Shown here piece after piece: positions 8,808 to 17,845 of a stretch of 64,000 nucleotides of DNA (position 1 is its first letter; each line of letters begins with the position of its first letter). The stretch lies in NCBI RefSeq assembly GCF_014518425.1, contig NZ_JACVCU010000009.1:62001-126000 (forward strand), in the 5' to 3' direction. A program made the position numbers and the translations under genes. The stretch comes from Terrabacter sp. MAHUQ-38 (GTDB lineage: Bacteria; Actinomycetota; Actinomycetes; Actinomycetales; Dermatophilaceae). A model generated the notes under the pieces. That model searched no databases. It was not told the origin of the DNA and worked only from the letters and a program-made list of their open reading frames with translations.

Positions 8808-9782
8808 GTGAAAGACGTCATCACGCGCACGGCGCCGACGCCGCCGGTGAGCGACGGCGTGCCGGGGGAGACCCCCCGGCGCGCCGGCGCCGCCGCCGGA
8901 CGACGGGCAGGAAGCCGGAGCAAGCCCGCCCAACCGATCGCCTTCCTCGTCCCCGCCATCCTCGTGATGGTCGTCTTCTTCATCGTGCCGAGCGTCTACA
9001 ACCTGGTCTATGCCTTCACCGACTGGTCCAGCTTCAAGTCCTCGATCAACCCGGTCGGGTTGCGCAACTTCGCCAACATCTTCAACAACGGCACACTGCT
9101 GGGCGACCTCAAGGTCAACGTCATCTACGCCGTCCTCGTGGCCATCTTCCAGAACGTGTTCGGTCTGGCGCTGGCCCTGCTGCTGGAAGCCGACACCAAG
9201 CTCAACCGCTTCGCCCGCACGATGTTCTTCATCCCCGTCCTGCTGTCGGCACTCGCGGTCGGGTACATCTTCCAGGCTCTGCTCAAGCCGACGGGCACGC
9301 TCAACACATTCCTGTCGTGGATGACCGGAGCCGACGTCGACTACGCGTGGCTCAACGACACCACGTGGACCCTGTTGTGGCTCACGGTGATCCACGCCTG
9401 GAAGTGGATGGGGCTGGCCATGCTCATCTACCTGGCGGGCCTGAAGACCATCAGCGCCGACGTGCTCGAGGCATGTCGCCTCGATGGTGCGTCCCGCTGG
9501 CAGACGTTCCGGCACGTCAAGCTGCCGTTCCTCGCGCCTGCGCTGACGTTCAACGTGGCCACGGCCCTGCTCGGCTCGATGAACAGCTTCGACATCGTGC
9601 AGGCCACCACCGGCGGTGGCCCGGGCCAGACCACGGAGATCCTCAACATCTTCATCTACCGCACCTTCGGCCAAGGGCTCTTCGCCCAGGCCACCACCAT
9701 GAGCCTCGTGCTGGTGATCGTCATCTCCCTGATGGCGTTCCCCACGATCATCCTGCTGCGTCGACGGGAGCGTGCGCTGTGA
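8808..9782 (+). CDS. ABC sugar transporter permease (MalF/UgpA type)
   Basis: 324 aa, six hydrophobic segments, first at about residues 45-70 (IAFLVPAILVMVVFFIVPS). The EAA loop that contacts the ATPase is LEACRLDGASRWQTFRHVK. The GTG start at 8808 has AAAGG seven bases upstream. The N-terminal 40 residues are a basic, Ala/Arg-rich cytoplasmic tail. It overlaps the second permease by four bases (GTGA). No ATP-binding subunit is encoded in this operon. Confidence 0.92.
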   Translation: MKDVITRTAPTPPVSDGVPGETPRRAGAAAGRRAGSRSKPAQPIAFLVPAILVMVVFFIVPSVYNLVYAFTDWSSFKSSINPVGLRNFANIFNNGTLLGDLKVNVIYAVLVAIFQNVFGLALALLLEADTKLNRFARTMFFIPVLLSALAVGYIFQALLKPTGTLNTFLSWMTGADVDYAWLNDTTWTLLWLTVIHAWKWMGLAMLIYLAGLKTISADVLEACRLDGASRWQTFRHVKLPFLAPALTFNVATALLGSMNSFDIVQATTGGGPGQTTEILNIFIYRTFGQGLFAQATTMSLVLVIVISLMAFPTIILLRRRERAL

Positions 9783-10627
9783 GCCTCAACCGTGCCGATC
9801 CCGCACGCCGCCTCTGGGACAGGCTCCACCCGGTCGTCGTGGTCCTGCTGCTGCTCGTCGTCATCGGGGTGCCGCTGCTGCTCGTGGTCGTCACCTCGGG
9901 CAAGACTCAGGGCGAGGCCCTCAACCCATCGCTGTCCCTGCCCACGCAGGGCTGGCACTTCTTCGAGAACTATCGGCAGGCGTTCGTCGACGGGCGTGTG
10001 GTCACTGCGCTCCTCGGCAGCGCAGCCGTCGTCATCCCCTCCGTGGTGCTCGTCCTCGTCCTCGGGGCGATGGCGTCGTGGGTGCTCGCCCGCCGCAAGA
10101 GCACCGTGCTGGCCGTCGTCTACGCGGTGGGCATCAGCGGCATCGTCATCCCCCCGGCCGTCATCACGCTCGTGCTCCTGCTGCGGCAGATCGGGCTCGC
10201 CGGGACCCTTCCCGGGATGATCCTGGTCTACACCGGCATCTACCTGTCCACGGCGATCTTCTTCATCACCGGCTTCATCCGCACCATCCCCAACGAGCTC
10301 GAAGAGGCTGCCCGTGTCGACGGCGCCGGCCCGGTGCGCATCTTCGTCACCATCGTGCTTCCGCTGCTGAGGCCCGTCATGGCCACGGCGACCGTGCTCG
10401 TCTGCCTGTACATCTGGAACGACGTGTTCTTCGCGTTCTTCGTCATCGGAGGCCGGGTCGACACGCTGCCGCTCAACCTGTTCCAGGTCGCCAGCGCGGG
10501 CGTGTACCTCAACAACTGGAACCTCATCTTCGCGTACGTCGTCCTGATGAGCCTGCCGCTGCTCGCCGTCTTCGTCATCGCCCAGCGCCGCGTGATCTCC
10601 GGCATCACCGGTGGTGCCGTGAAATGA
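9779..10627 (+). CDS. ABC sugar transporter permease (MalG/UgpE type)
   Basis: 282 aa with six hydrophobic segments and the EAA loop LEEAARVDGAGPVRIFVTIVLP. Start GTG 9779 overlaps the stop of the preceding permease by four bases, which signals translational coupling; the following lacI gene overlaps its stop in the same way (ATGA). It pairs with the 8808 permease to form the membrane channel. Confidence 0.92.
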   Translation: MSLNRADPARRLWDRLHPVVVVLLLLVVIGVPLLLVVVTSGKTQGEALNPSLSLPTQGWHFFENYRQAFVDGRVVTALLGSAAVVIPSVVLVLVLGAMASWVLARRKSTVLAVVYAVGISGIVIPPAVITLVLLLRQIGLAGTLPGMILVYTGIYLSTAIFFITGFIRTIPNELEEAARVDGAGPVRIFVTIVLPLLRPVMATATVLVCLYIWNDVFFAFFVIGGRVDTLPLNLFQVASAGVYLNNWNLIFAYVVLMSLPLLAVFVIAQRRVISGITGGAVK

Positions 10628-11694
10628 CAGCTCTCACTGGGACCGGGGCCCCTCGCGCCCCCGGCCTGGTGGACGTCGCCCGCGTCGCCGGGGTGTCGCG
10701 GCAGACCGTGTCCCGCGTCGTCAACGGCTCGGGCCACATCAGGCCGGCGACGCGAGAGCGTGTCAGGCTGGCGATCGACCAGCTGGGCTACCGACCCAAT
10801 ACTGCTGCCCGTGCGCTGGTCAGCGGCCGGTCGGGCACTCTCGGCATCATCTGCGCATCGAGCCACCTCTACGGCCCGGCACGCATCCGCACCGCCGTCG
10901 AGCAGGCTTGCCGTGACAGCGGATACGTGGCCGCCTCCTTCGAGCTGACGGCCACGACCGAGGCCGCGATCGCCCAAGCCGTCGAGCACCTGCTGCAGGT
11001 GCAGGTGGAGGGGATCGTGCTGATCGCTGGCGACGAGCACGCTGTCGACGTCAACCGGTCTCGTGCCGCGCGGGTGCCGTTGGTCGCCGTCGAGGGCAAC
11101 ATTTCCGGCCACCTGAGCGTCGGCGTCGACCAGGTGCACGGCGCGCAGCTCGCCACGAAGCACCTGCTCTCCCTCGGTCACCGCATCGTGGCCCACGTGA
11201 CCGGCCCCAGCGCGTCACCCGAGGCCCAGGCCCGGCTCAGGGGCTGGCGGCAGGCGATGGCAGTCCTCGGCCTGCGCGATACCAACGTCATCGAGGGGGA
11301 CTGGAGCGCCGCGAGCGGCTACCGGGCCGGACTCGAGCTGGCCGAAACCCCGGACGTGACAGCCGTTTTCGCTGCCAACGACCAGATGGCGCTCGGTCTC
11401 CTGCGTGCCCTCCACGAGGCCGGCAGGTGTGTTCCCCACGATGTCAGCGTGGTCGGCTTCGACGACGTGCCGGAGGCCGAGTACCTCGTCGTCCCGCTGA
11501 CGACGGTCCGCCAGGACTTCGACGGCGTGGGACGCGCCGCCGTGGACCGCGTCACCCACCTGCTCCGGGGCTCGGAGCACACACCGGCGGCGCCCCCGCT
11601 CCTCGAGTCGGCACTCGTCGTCCGCTCGAGCACGGCACCGCCGCGCGCGGGACGGTTCATGACTGGTCGAGCCGGTCGAGCTGCTCCTTCGTGA
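10624..11694 (+). CDS. Second LacI-family transcriptional regulator
   Basis: 356 aa. The helix-turn-helix is LVDVARVAGVSRQTVSRVVNG, closely similar to that of the regulator at 6325, followed by hinge RPNTAARALVSG and a sugar-sensing domain with AANDQMALGLLRA and SVVGFDDVPEAEYLVVPLTTV. It is translationally coupled to the permease gene (ATGA overlap), so it is made together with the importer it probably controls. The last 38 bases overlap the convergent aldo/keto reductase gene. Two near-neighbour LacI paralogues bracketing one importer is unusual. Confidence 0.9.
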   Translation: MTALTGTGAPRAPGLVDVARVAGVSRQTVSRVVNGSGHIRPATRERVRLAIDQLGYRPNTAARALVSGRSGTLGIICASSHLYGPARIRTAVEQACRDSGYVAASFELTATTEAAIAQAVEHLLQVQVEGIVLIAGDEHAVDVNRSRAARVPLVAVEGNISGHLSVGVDQVHGAQLATKHLLSLGHRIVAHVTGPSASPEAQARLRGWRQAMAVLGLRDTNVIEGDWSAASGYRAGLELAETPDVTAVFAANDQMALGLLRALHEAGRCVPHDVSVVGFDDVPEAEYLVVPLTTVRQDFDGVGRAAVDRVTHLLRGSEHTPAAPPLLESALVVRSSTAPPRAGRFMTGRAGRAAPS

Positions 11695-12517
11695 GCTGCA
11701 CGTCGATCGCGGCGGCAGAGGCGCGGATCGTCTCGGGCCTGCTCGACCCGGGGATGGGAATCACCATCGGTGACAGGGCCAGCATCCAGGCGAGGGTGAC
11801 CTGCTGCGGGGTGATGTCGAGCTCCCGGGCCACCTCCGCGAAGGAGCGGTACCGGGCACCCAGGTCTGCTGCGTTCCGGATGCCGCCGAGCGGGCTCCAG
11901 GGCAGGAAGGCGATACCCAGCTCGTGGCAGAGCCGGAGCTCGGGCTCGCTGGAGCGGAACGCCGGCGAGAACTGGTTCTGCACCGACACCAGTCGGCCAC
12001 CGAGGATCTCCCGTGCGGCGCGGATCTGGTCGGGGTCGGCGTTCGAGATGCCGGCCATGCGGATCTTGCCCGCGTCGAGCAGCTCGCGGATCGCGCCGAC
12101 CGAGTCCTCGTACGGCACGCCCGGGTCGGGGCGGTGGAACTGGTAGAGCCCGATGGCCTCGACACCCAGACGGCGCAGCGAGGCCTCGCAGGCCGCGCGG
12201 AGGTGTTCGGGCGAGCCGTTCACGGTCCAGGTCCCGTCGCCGGGCCGGAGGTGCCCGCCCTTGGTGGCGACCAGGACCTCGGACGTGTCGCCGCCGTAGG
12301 AGGCAAGCGCCTCCGCGATGAGGGACTCGTTGTGCCCCACCTCGCCGGCTCGGAGGTGGTACGCGTCGGCGGTGTCGACCAGGGTGATCCCGGCCTCGAG
12401 GGCGGCGTGGATGGTGGCGACGGAGCGCGGTCGGTCGGGTCGGCCCTCGATCGACATGGGCATCGCGCCGAGTCCGATGGCGCTGACCTTCGTCTCGCCG
12501 ATCTGGCGTTGCTGCAT
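11657..12517 (-). CDS. Aldo/keto reductase
   Basis: 286 aa NAD(P)H-dependent oxidoreductase of the AKR superfamily. The catalytic tetrad is visible: D and Y in VDTADAYHLRAGEVGHNE, K in VATKGGH, H in YQFHRPDP. The C-terminal phosphate-binding region is IPIPGSSRPETI. The ATG start is preceded by AAGGAG. It is transcribed toward the second lacI gene and overlaps it by 38 bases. In a galactose-rich locus it may reduce or oxidise a free sugar (many actinobacterial AKRs act on galactose or fucose), but the substrate is not shown. Confidence 0.9.
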   Translation of the reverse strand: MQQRQIGETKVSAIGLGAMPMSIEGRPDRPRSVATIHAALEAGITLVDTADAYHLRAGEVGHNESLIAEALASYGGDTSEVLVATKGGHLRPGDGTWTVNGSPEHLRAACEASLRRLGVEAIGLYQFHRPDPGVPYEDSVGAIRELLDAGKIRMAGISNADPDQIRAAREILGGRLVSVQNQFSPAFRSSEPELRLCHELGIAFLPWSPLGGIRNAADLGARYRSFAEVARELDITPQQVTLAWMLALSPMVIPIPGSSRPETIRASAAAIDVQLTKEQLDRLDQS

Positions 12518-12745
12518 GTGCGTTCTCCTTGGCTGTGGGATCGGGCCGCATCGATGGGTGCGTGGGGCGAACCACGATCGCGGACATCGGATTCAGCTGT
12601 CCATCCATGGGAACAGCTGTGCGACGAGCCTTTGCTCGACGTCACGGTCGACTGGGGCTCGAGAGGGTGGCCGACCGGGCCTTTGCGGCAACCGGGATGA
12701 CGAGCTGTGCGCAGGCGGTGGTGGCTCGCTGTCAGGAAGTAGCGT

Positions 12746-12949
12746 ATGAGCATGACAGCCCCGGAAGAGCCTGAGAGCGGTCAGGAACCGGCCGCCTGGG
12801 CGCTCGAACGTGCAACCGACGAGCTGTACGACGAGGGCGACCCGGCGGTCGTCGTGGCGCGCGCGTGGGAGCTGATGCGCGCCGAGCAGGACCTCGAGGA
12901 CGAGCGCCACGACGAGTACGACGACCCGGACCAGGGTGGCGAGGGCTGA
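12746..12949 (+). CDS. Small acidic protein of unknown function
   Basis: 67 aa, about one third Asp/Glu, with a helical centre (WALERATDELYDEGDPAVVVARAWELMRAEQDLEDERHDEY) and no membrane segment or cysteine. ATG 12746 has AGGAAG six bases upstream; a second in-frame ATG lies two codons later. Good ribosome site and strong GC3 bias support a real gene. It precedes the DUF1349 gene by 38 bp and may be cotranscribed. I do not recognise the family. Confidence 0.6.
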   Translation: MSMTAPEEPESGQEPAAWALERATDELYDEGDPAVVVARAWELMRAEQDLEDERHDEYDDPDQGGEG

Positions 12950-12987
12950 CGGGGTCGGAGAAGCAATCCGACCCGAGAGGAACGTCC

Positions 12988-13608
12988 GTGGGTTCAGACC
13001 TCCCTGCCATCCCCTTCGCCTTGAAGGCATCCAAGGGCTCGTCCTGGAACGTCGATGCCGACACGGGGACGGTCACGCTCATGGCAACGCCGCACAGCGA
13101 CATCTTCGTCGATCCCGGCGCGGGCACCCAGCTGAACGCGGAGTCGATGCTGAATGCCGCCACGCTCCTCGGTGCGCCGCCGCGGGGTGACTTCCAGCTG
13201 AGCGCCAGGGTCACGGTCGACTTCCGTGCGACGTTCGACGCAGGGGTCCTGCTGATCTGGGTCGACGAACGTCACTGGGCCAAGCTCTGCTTCGAGTACT
13301 CGCCGAGCGGCGATCCCATGGTCGTCTCGGTCGTCAACCGCTGTGTGGCCGATGACGCGAATGCCTTTGTGGTCGAAGGCCGCTCGGTGTGGCTTCGCGT
13401 GGCGCGCCTCGAGGGGGCCTTCGCGTTCCACGCGTCGACGGACGGCCAGGTCTGGCGCATGGTCCGCTTCTTCGCTCTCGACGAAGCGGACGGGTCGACG
13501 GAGCTCGGGTTCGAGGCTCAGTCCCCGACGGGAGAAGGATGTCTCGTGCGGTTCGACGACATCCGGTTCGCCGCCGAACGTCTCCGCGACCTGCGCGACG
13601 GCTCCTGA
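12988..13608 (+). CDS. DUF1349 domain protein (concanavalin-like beta-sandwich)
   Basis: 206 aa. The pattern WNVDADTGTVTLMATPHSD, a jelly-roll core with ARVTVDFRATFDAGVLLIWVDERHWAKLCFEY and the end VRFDDIRFAAERLRDLRDG is that of DUF1349 proteins. These adopt a LamG/concanavalin-like fold and often sit beside glycoside hydrolases. No signal peptide is present. The start is GTG 12988, chosen because AGAGGAA lies six bases upstream; longer frames run into the previous gene. It is followed after 63 bp by the GH27 gene. Its biochemical role is unknown; sugar binding is a guess from fold and context. Confidence 0.82.
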   Translation: MGSDLPAIPFALKASKGSSWNVDADTGTVTLMATPHSDIFVDPGAGTQLNAESMLNAATLLGAPPRGDFQLSARVTVDFRATFDAGVLLIWVDERHWAKLCFEYSPSGDPMVVSVVNRCVADDANAFVVEGRSVWLRVARLEGAFAFHASTDGQVWRMVRFFALDEADGSTELGFEAQSPTGEGCLVRFDDIRFAAERLRDLRDGS

Positions 13609-13671
13609 GACCTGCCGAGACCTGCCGGGACCTCCCGGGCCAACCCACCGACCGTGGGTAGTCTCGGCGCC

Positions 13672-14952
13672 ATGGTGACGCCGGGCGCGCAGACGCCACC
13701 CATGGGATGGAACAGCTGGGACTGCTTCGGGACGTCGGTCACGGAGGCCGAGGTCCTCGCCAACGCCGAGTTCATGGCCGAGCGGCTCCTGCCGTTGGGC
13801 TGGGACACGGTGGTGGTCGACATCCAGTGGCACGATCCCGGCGCCGTCGCCGGCTCGTACAACGTGGATGCCGACCTGTGCCTTGATGGCTACGGGCGGC
13901 CCGTCCCGGCGGAGAACCGGTTCCCGTCCGCGGCCGGTGGCGCCGGCTTCGGACCGCTTGCGGACCGTGTCCACGCGCTCGGGCTGCGGTTCGGCCTCCA
14001 CCTGATGCGCGGCATACCTCGGCTCGCCGTCGCGGCCGGCCTCCCCGTCCACGGGACCGGCAGCACGGCCGCCGACGTCGCCGACCCGGCCTCGATCTGC
14101 GACTGGAACGGTGACAACGTCGGGATCGACCACGACCATCCCGACGCGCAGGCGTACTACGACTCCGTCTGTGCGCTTTTCGCGCAGTGGGGCGTGGACT
14201 TCGTCAAGGTCGACGACATGCTCGGGCCCTACCACGAGCGGGAGATCGAGGCGTTCTCGCGCGCGGTCCGAGGTTGCGGGCGCCCCATGGTCCTGAGCCT
14301 GTCACCCGGACGCGAGCTGTCGGTCTCGCGCGCCGACCACCTGCGCGCCCACGCCGACATGTGGCGCGTGTCCGACGACCTCTGGGACCGGTGGGAGGAC
14401 GTGCACGACCAGTTCGCCCGGATGGCGTCCTGGGCGGACCACGCAGGACCGGGCGGCTGGCCCGACGCGGACATGCTTCCCCTGGGCCACATCGGGATTC
14501 GGGCCGAGCGCGGGCCCGAGCGCGACAGCCGTCTCACCCGCGACGAGCAGCGCACCATGATGACGCTGTGGTGCGTCTCGAGGTCGCCGCTCATGCTCGG
14601 CGGCCATCTGCCGAGCACGTCCGACGAGACGCTGAGCCTGCTGACGAACCACGAGGTGCTGACCGTGCACCGGGCGAGCTCCGACAACCGCGAGGTGATG
14701 CGGCGGGCGGACCAGGTGCTCTGGGCAGCGCGTGCCGAGGCCGTCGAGGGTCGCTACCTGGCGGCCTTCAACCTCGGCCCCGCACCGATGGAGGTCGTCC
14801 TCGACCCCGCCACCCTGGGCGCCGAAGCCGTTCGGGTGCGCGACCTGTGGCGGCAGGAGGACCTGGCCCTCGCGCCGGACGGGTCCCTTCGGCTGGACCT
14901 GCCGTCGCACGGTAGCGCGCTGCTGCACGTGGCGGCCGACGCGACCACCTAG
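13672..14952 (+). CDS. GH27 alpha-galactosidase-like hydrolase
   Basis: 426 aa, no signal peptide, so intracellular. GH27 features: PPMGWNSWDCFG at the N-terminus, nucleophile D181 in DFVKVDDM, acid/base D235 in WRVSDDLWDRW, and the GGWPDADMLPLG and SRSPLMLGG motifs, followed by a short C-terminal beta domain. The usual GH27 start of the barrel places the ATG at 13672; a GTG at 13654 would add six residues. No strong ribosome site is seen, but TAGTCT sits about eight bases before the ATG, so a leaderless transcript is possible. The substrate could be alpha-galactosides or beta-L-arabinopyranosides, both known in GH27. Confidence 0.88.
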   Translation: MVTPGAQTPPMGWNSWDCFGTSVTEAEVLANAEFMAERLLPLGWDTVVVDIQWHDPGAVAGSYNVDADLCLDGYGRPVPAENRFPSAAGGAGFGPLADRVHALGLRFGLHLMRGIPRLAVAAGLPVHGTGSTAADVADPASICDWNGDNVGIDHDHPDAQAYYDSVCALFAQWGVDFVKVDDMLGPYHEREIEAFSRAVRGCGRPMVLSLSPGRELSVSRADHLRAHADMWRVSDDLWDRWEDVHDQFARMASWADHAGPGGWPDADMLPLGHIGIRAERGPERDSRLTRDEQRTMMTLWCVSRSPLMLGGHLPSTSDETLSLLTNHEVLTVHRASSDNREVMRRADQVLWAARAEAVEGRYLAAFNLGPAPMEVVLDPATLGAEAVRVRDLWRQEDLALAPDGSLRLDLPSHGSALLHVAADATT

Positions 14953-15007
14953 CGGAGCGGCACCCCGGTGACAGCCCACTCCTGCGAAGGTCACAAGGGT
15001 CGAGCCG

Positions 15008-16207
15008 TCAGCGGGTGCCCTCCGTGTGGTCGTGAGTCAGGGCAGCCTCCAGCGCGAACGTGGCAGCCCCGCGTGCGACCGGGTTGCCGACGCCCGACCG
15101 CACGCTGAAGTCGACAGCGGCCAGCGGCCGGACGAGCGCGTGCGACTCGGCGTCGTGGCGCGCAGCCGCGAGCAGGGCGTCGCCGAGCAGGTCGCTGACC
15201 CACCCCACGAGGACGACCGCGTCGGGGTTGACCACGTTGACGAGGCTCCCGAGGCCGGCCCCCAGGTAGCGACCGCCCGCCTGGACGGCGGCGACCGCGG
15301 CCGGATCGCCTGCCGAGAACGACCTCGCGAGCTCGGTGATCGCCTCGGTCTGGCCCAGGCGCAGGGCCCGGTGGCCGGGATCGGCCTCCTGGAGGTGGCG
15401 CAGCAGCCCGGGTGCGCCGACGTACGCCTCGATGCAGCCGCTCGAGCCGCAGCGGCAGGCCCACCCGTCGAGCACGACGGTGGTGTGGCCCCATTCGCCG
15501 GCGCTGTTGGACGTGCCGCGGTAGAGGTCGCCACCGAAGGCCAGGCCGGCGCCGACGCCCGTGCCGAGGTTGACGACGGCCAGGTTCTTGCCACCGAGGC
15601 CCGGCTCGCGCCAGAGCTCGCTCACGACGAGCGCGCGGAGGGGGTTGTCGAGGTGCACCGGGTGGCTGAACTGCTCTGCGAGCATGCGCCGCACGGGGAC
15701 CTGGCGCCAGGCCCAGTTGGGAGCGAACACCGAGACTCCGTCGGCATCGTCGACGAGCCCGGGCACGCAGATGCCCACCCCCCGGACCTGGTCTCCGTTG
15801 GCACGGTCGGACAGACGGCGCACGAGCTCGCCGATCTGCTGCACGACCCCGGCCGGGTCGCCGACCGGGTCGACGACTGCCATGTGCTCCTCGGCGCGTG
15901 CGTCGAAGGCGGAGTCGAAGAGCGACGCGTGGATGTAGGTCTCGGCCACGTCGACGCCGATGAACAGCCCGAACGCGGGGTTGACGGTGAGCCGGGTCAA
16001 CGGGCGGCCGGTGGCACGTCGCACGGTCTCGGACTCGGTCAGCAGGCCGAGCTGGATGAGCTCGGAGACGATGCTCGCCACGGTCGCCATGCTGAGGCTC
16101 GACGCCGTCACGATGTCCTGCCGGCTCAGGGGGCCGCCGACGGAGACACGCCGGAGCACCTCGAAGAGGTTGCCGCGGCGGATGTCTGCTGCGGAACGCG
16201 CGGTCAT
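15008..16207 (-). CDS. ROK-family transcriptional repressor
   Basis: 399 aa. An N-terminal winged helix (RRGNLFEVLRRVSVGGPLSRQDIVTASSLSMATVASIVSELIQLGLL) is fused to a sugar-kinase-like ROK domain. This has an ATPase-type loop (FIGVDVAETYIHASL), NLGTGVGAGLAFGG, and the zinc motif CRCGSSGCIEAY. XylR/NagC-type ROK repressors release DNA on binding a sugar or sugar phosphate. Start is the ATG at 16207, with only GGGGGG directly before it; the helix-turn-helix begins about residue 8, so nothing earlier is needed. It is divergent from the second sugar ABC/GH35 operon and probably controls it through the AT-rich site near 16455-16490. Confidence 0.9.
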   Translation of the reverse strand: MTARSAADIRRGNLFEVLRRVSVGGPLSRQDIVTASSLSMATVASIVSELIQLGLLTESETVRRATGRPLTRLTVNPAFGLFIGVDVAETYIHASLFDSAFDARAEEHMAVVDPVGDPAGVVQQIGELVRRLSDRANGDQVRGVGICVPGLVDDADGVSVFAPNWAWRQVPVRRMLAEQFSHPVHLDNPLRALVVSELWREPGLGGKNLAVVNLGTGVGAGLAFGGDLYRGTSNSAGEWGHTTVVLDGWACRCGSSGCIEAYVGAPGLLRHLQEADPGHRALRLGQTEAITELARSFSAGDPAAVAAVQAGGRYLGAGLGSLVNVVNPDAVVLVGWVSDLLGDALLAAARHDAESHALVRPLAAVDFSVRSGVGNPVARGAATFALEAALTHDHTEGTR

Positions 16208-16539
16208 GACCCCCCATTGGTGAGGCCGTGGACGGGCCTCTGCTCGGCCGGCAGCGACTCGTCCGTGCCGTTCGGCGCCAGCGTAACCGTCGCCTCCCGT
16301 CGCGTCGGCGGGTACGCAGGGGAGCCGGCGTACGAGGCCGGCCGGCGGCGGCGTTCGGAACGCGACGGCATACGGCATCCCACCTTCTCGTGCTGCGAGC
16401 GCCGTCGCTCCGCCCGGGAGCGGGTCCCATCTGGTGGACCGCAGCTCTGGCGCGCTGATTAATTCCAATGGTAATAATAACCCGTAGAGAAGGTCGGCGC
16501 ACTGGCGCGTCCGACCTCCGGTCAGCAAGGAGGCAGGCC
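16208..16539. promoter_or_regulatory. Divergent promoter region of ROK repressor and ABC/GH35 operon
   Basis: 332 bp without a convincing gene. It is GC-rich except for a sharp AT island at about 16458-16482 (GATTAATTCCAATGG then TAATAATAA), the most AT-rich patch in this part of the window. The island contains CCAATGG and loosely symmetric TTA...TAA ends, so it is the best candidate for the ROK operator and the -10 region of the rightward operon. The rest shows no clear element. AAGGAGG at 16527-16533 is the ribosome site of the next gene. Confidence 0.5.
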
Positions 16540-17841
16540 ATGGCCATCGGAAGCACGCACGTCACGCGCAGGGGATTCCTCGGGTTCACCGCCGCGGCGG
16601 CCGGCGTCATCACGCTCACCGCGTGCGGCGCCGACAGCGACACGGGCAGCAAGGGGAGCGGCGGGCCGCTCGTCATGACCGTGTGGGGCGGTGAACCCGA
16701 TCGGAAGGCCTACCAGCAGCGCATCGACCTGCTCGTCAAGAAGTACCCGGACCTCTCGGTCAAGCTGCAGCTGATCCCCTCTGACGGCTACGCGCAGAAG
16801 GTGCAGACCATGATCGCCGGCGGGTCGGGGCCGGACATCATGGAGGTGGCCGAGAACGTCAACGTCTACTCGAGCAAGAACCAGCTGCTCCCGCTCGACG
16901 AGCTGGCCACGAAGGCCGGGCTCGACCTCGAGAAGCGGTTCGGCAGTATCGGCAAGCTCTACTCGTACCAGGACAAGGTCTACGCGATCCCCGACCGCTC
17001 CGGCGCGATGATCGTCTACTACGACAAGGCCGCCTTCGAGAAGGCCGGACTCGGCACGCCGGGGCCCGACTGGGACTGGGCGAAGATCCAGGGCGCCTTC
17101 CAGCAGCTGACGGTGCCCGGCAAGACCTGGGGCTACGCCGGCGCCGGCTGGTGGGCGCAGTGGTGGAGCTTCGTCTACCAGAACGGCGGAACGATCATCG
17201 ACCCCTCGTCGGGCAAGCCGACCGTCACCAGCGACCCGGTCGTCGAGGCGCTCCAGTGGGCCGGTGACCTGACCTTCAAGAGCAAGGTGGTCCCCACGAA
17301 GGAGCAGTACGCCGACATGGGTGCCGACATCGGCGGTGACCAGGCCTTCGCCGGCGGCAAGGTTGCCGTGAACACGACCGGCTTCTGGGCCATCAGCGGA
17401 CTCAAGGACAGCAAGGTCGACTGGGACATCGCACCCCTGTGGCGCGGCAAGGACCAGGCCGTGACCGCCTTCGGCAGCGGGCTGTCCATCTCGCGCACCT
17501 CGAAGAACCCGGAGGGCGCGTTCAAGGCCATCGAGTTCCTGACGTCCGCCGAGGCGCAGAAGGTCATCATCGACACCGGCCAGGACGTGCCGGCCAACAT
17601 CGAGGTGCAGAAGAGCGACGCCTTCCTCAAGCCGAGCTGGATGACCAAGCCGGTCGACATGACGGCCTTCGCGAAGTCGAGCGAGTTCGTCTACCGGGCC
17701 CCGTTCATCCCCGAGTGGAACGAGATGCAGAAGGCGTTCGACGACGGCCTCGCCGACTTCTGGCTCGGCAAGCAGGACGCCAAGAGCGCCCTGACCGCCA
17801 TCCAGTCGCAGCTGGAGACCATCGTCAAGCCTGCGGGGTGA
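16540..17841 (+). CDS. ABC sugar transporter, Tat-exported substrate-binding lipoprotein
   Basis: 433 aa family-1 solute-binding protein. The signal region contains a twin-arginine motif (THVTRRGFLGF, R10-R11) and ends with lipobox LTA-C29, so it looks like a Tat-exported lipoprotein rather than a Sec one. Sugar-binding hallmarks include MTVWGGEPDRKAYQQR, GPDIMEVAENVNVYSS and WMTKPVDMTAF. The ATG has a near-perfect AAGGAGG six bases upstream. It heads the operon with permeases 17846 and 18817 and the two GH35 genes, so beta-galactosyl oligosaccharides are the likely ligand (inference). Confidence 0.92.
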   Translation: MAIGSTHVTRRGFLGFTAAAAGVITLTACGADSDTGSKGSGGPLVMTVWGGEPDRKAYQQRIDLLVKKYPDLSVKLQLIPSDGYAQKVQTMIAGGSGPDIMEVAENVNVYSSKNQLLPLDELATKAGLDLEKRFGSIGKLYSYQDKVYAIPDRSGAMIVYYDKAAFEKAGLGTPGPDWDWAKIQGAFQQLTVPGKTWGYAGAGWWAQWWSFVYQNGGTIIDPSSGKPTVTSDPVVEALQWAGDLTFKSKVVPTKEQYADMGADIGGDQAFAGGKVAVNTTGFWAISGLKDSKVDWDIAPLWRGKDQAVTAFGSGLSISRTSKNPEGAFKAIEFLTSAEAQKVIIDTGQDVPANIEVQKSDAFLKPSWMTKPVDMTAFAKSSEFVYRAPFIPEWNEMQKAFDDGLADFWLGKQDAKSALTAIQSQLETIVKPAG

Positions 17842-17845
17842 GGTC

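Noticed and set aside
7155-9674. An 839-aa frame on the - strand across the ABC transporter genes
   Set aside because: Antisense shadow of lacI, the binding protein and the permease; no domain and no ribosome site.
14991-16676. Long alternative frame on the - strand over the ROK gene
   Set aside because: Arg-rich nonsense in a different frame; the ROK frame has HTH, NLGTGVGAG and zinc motif.
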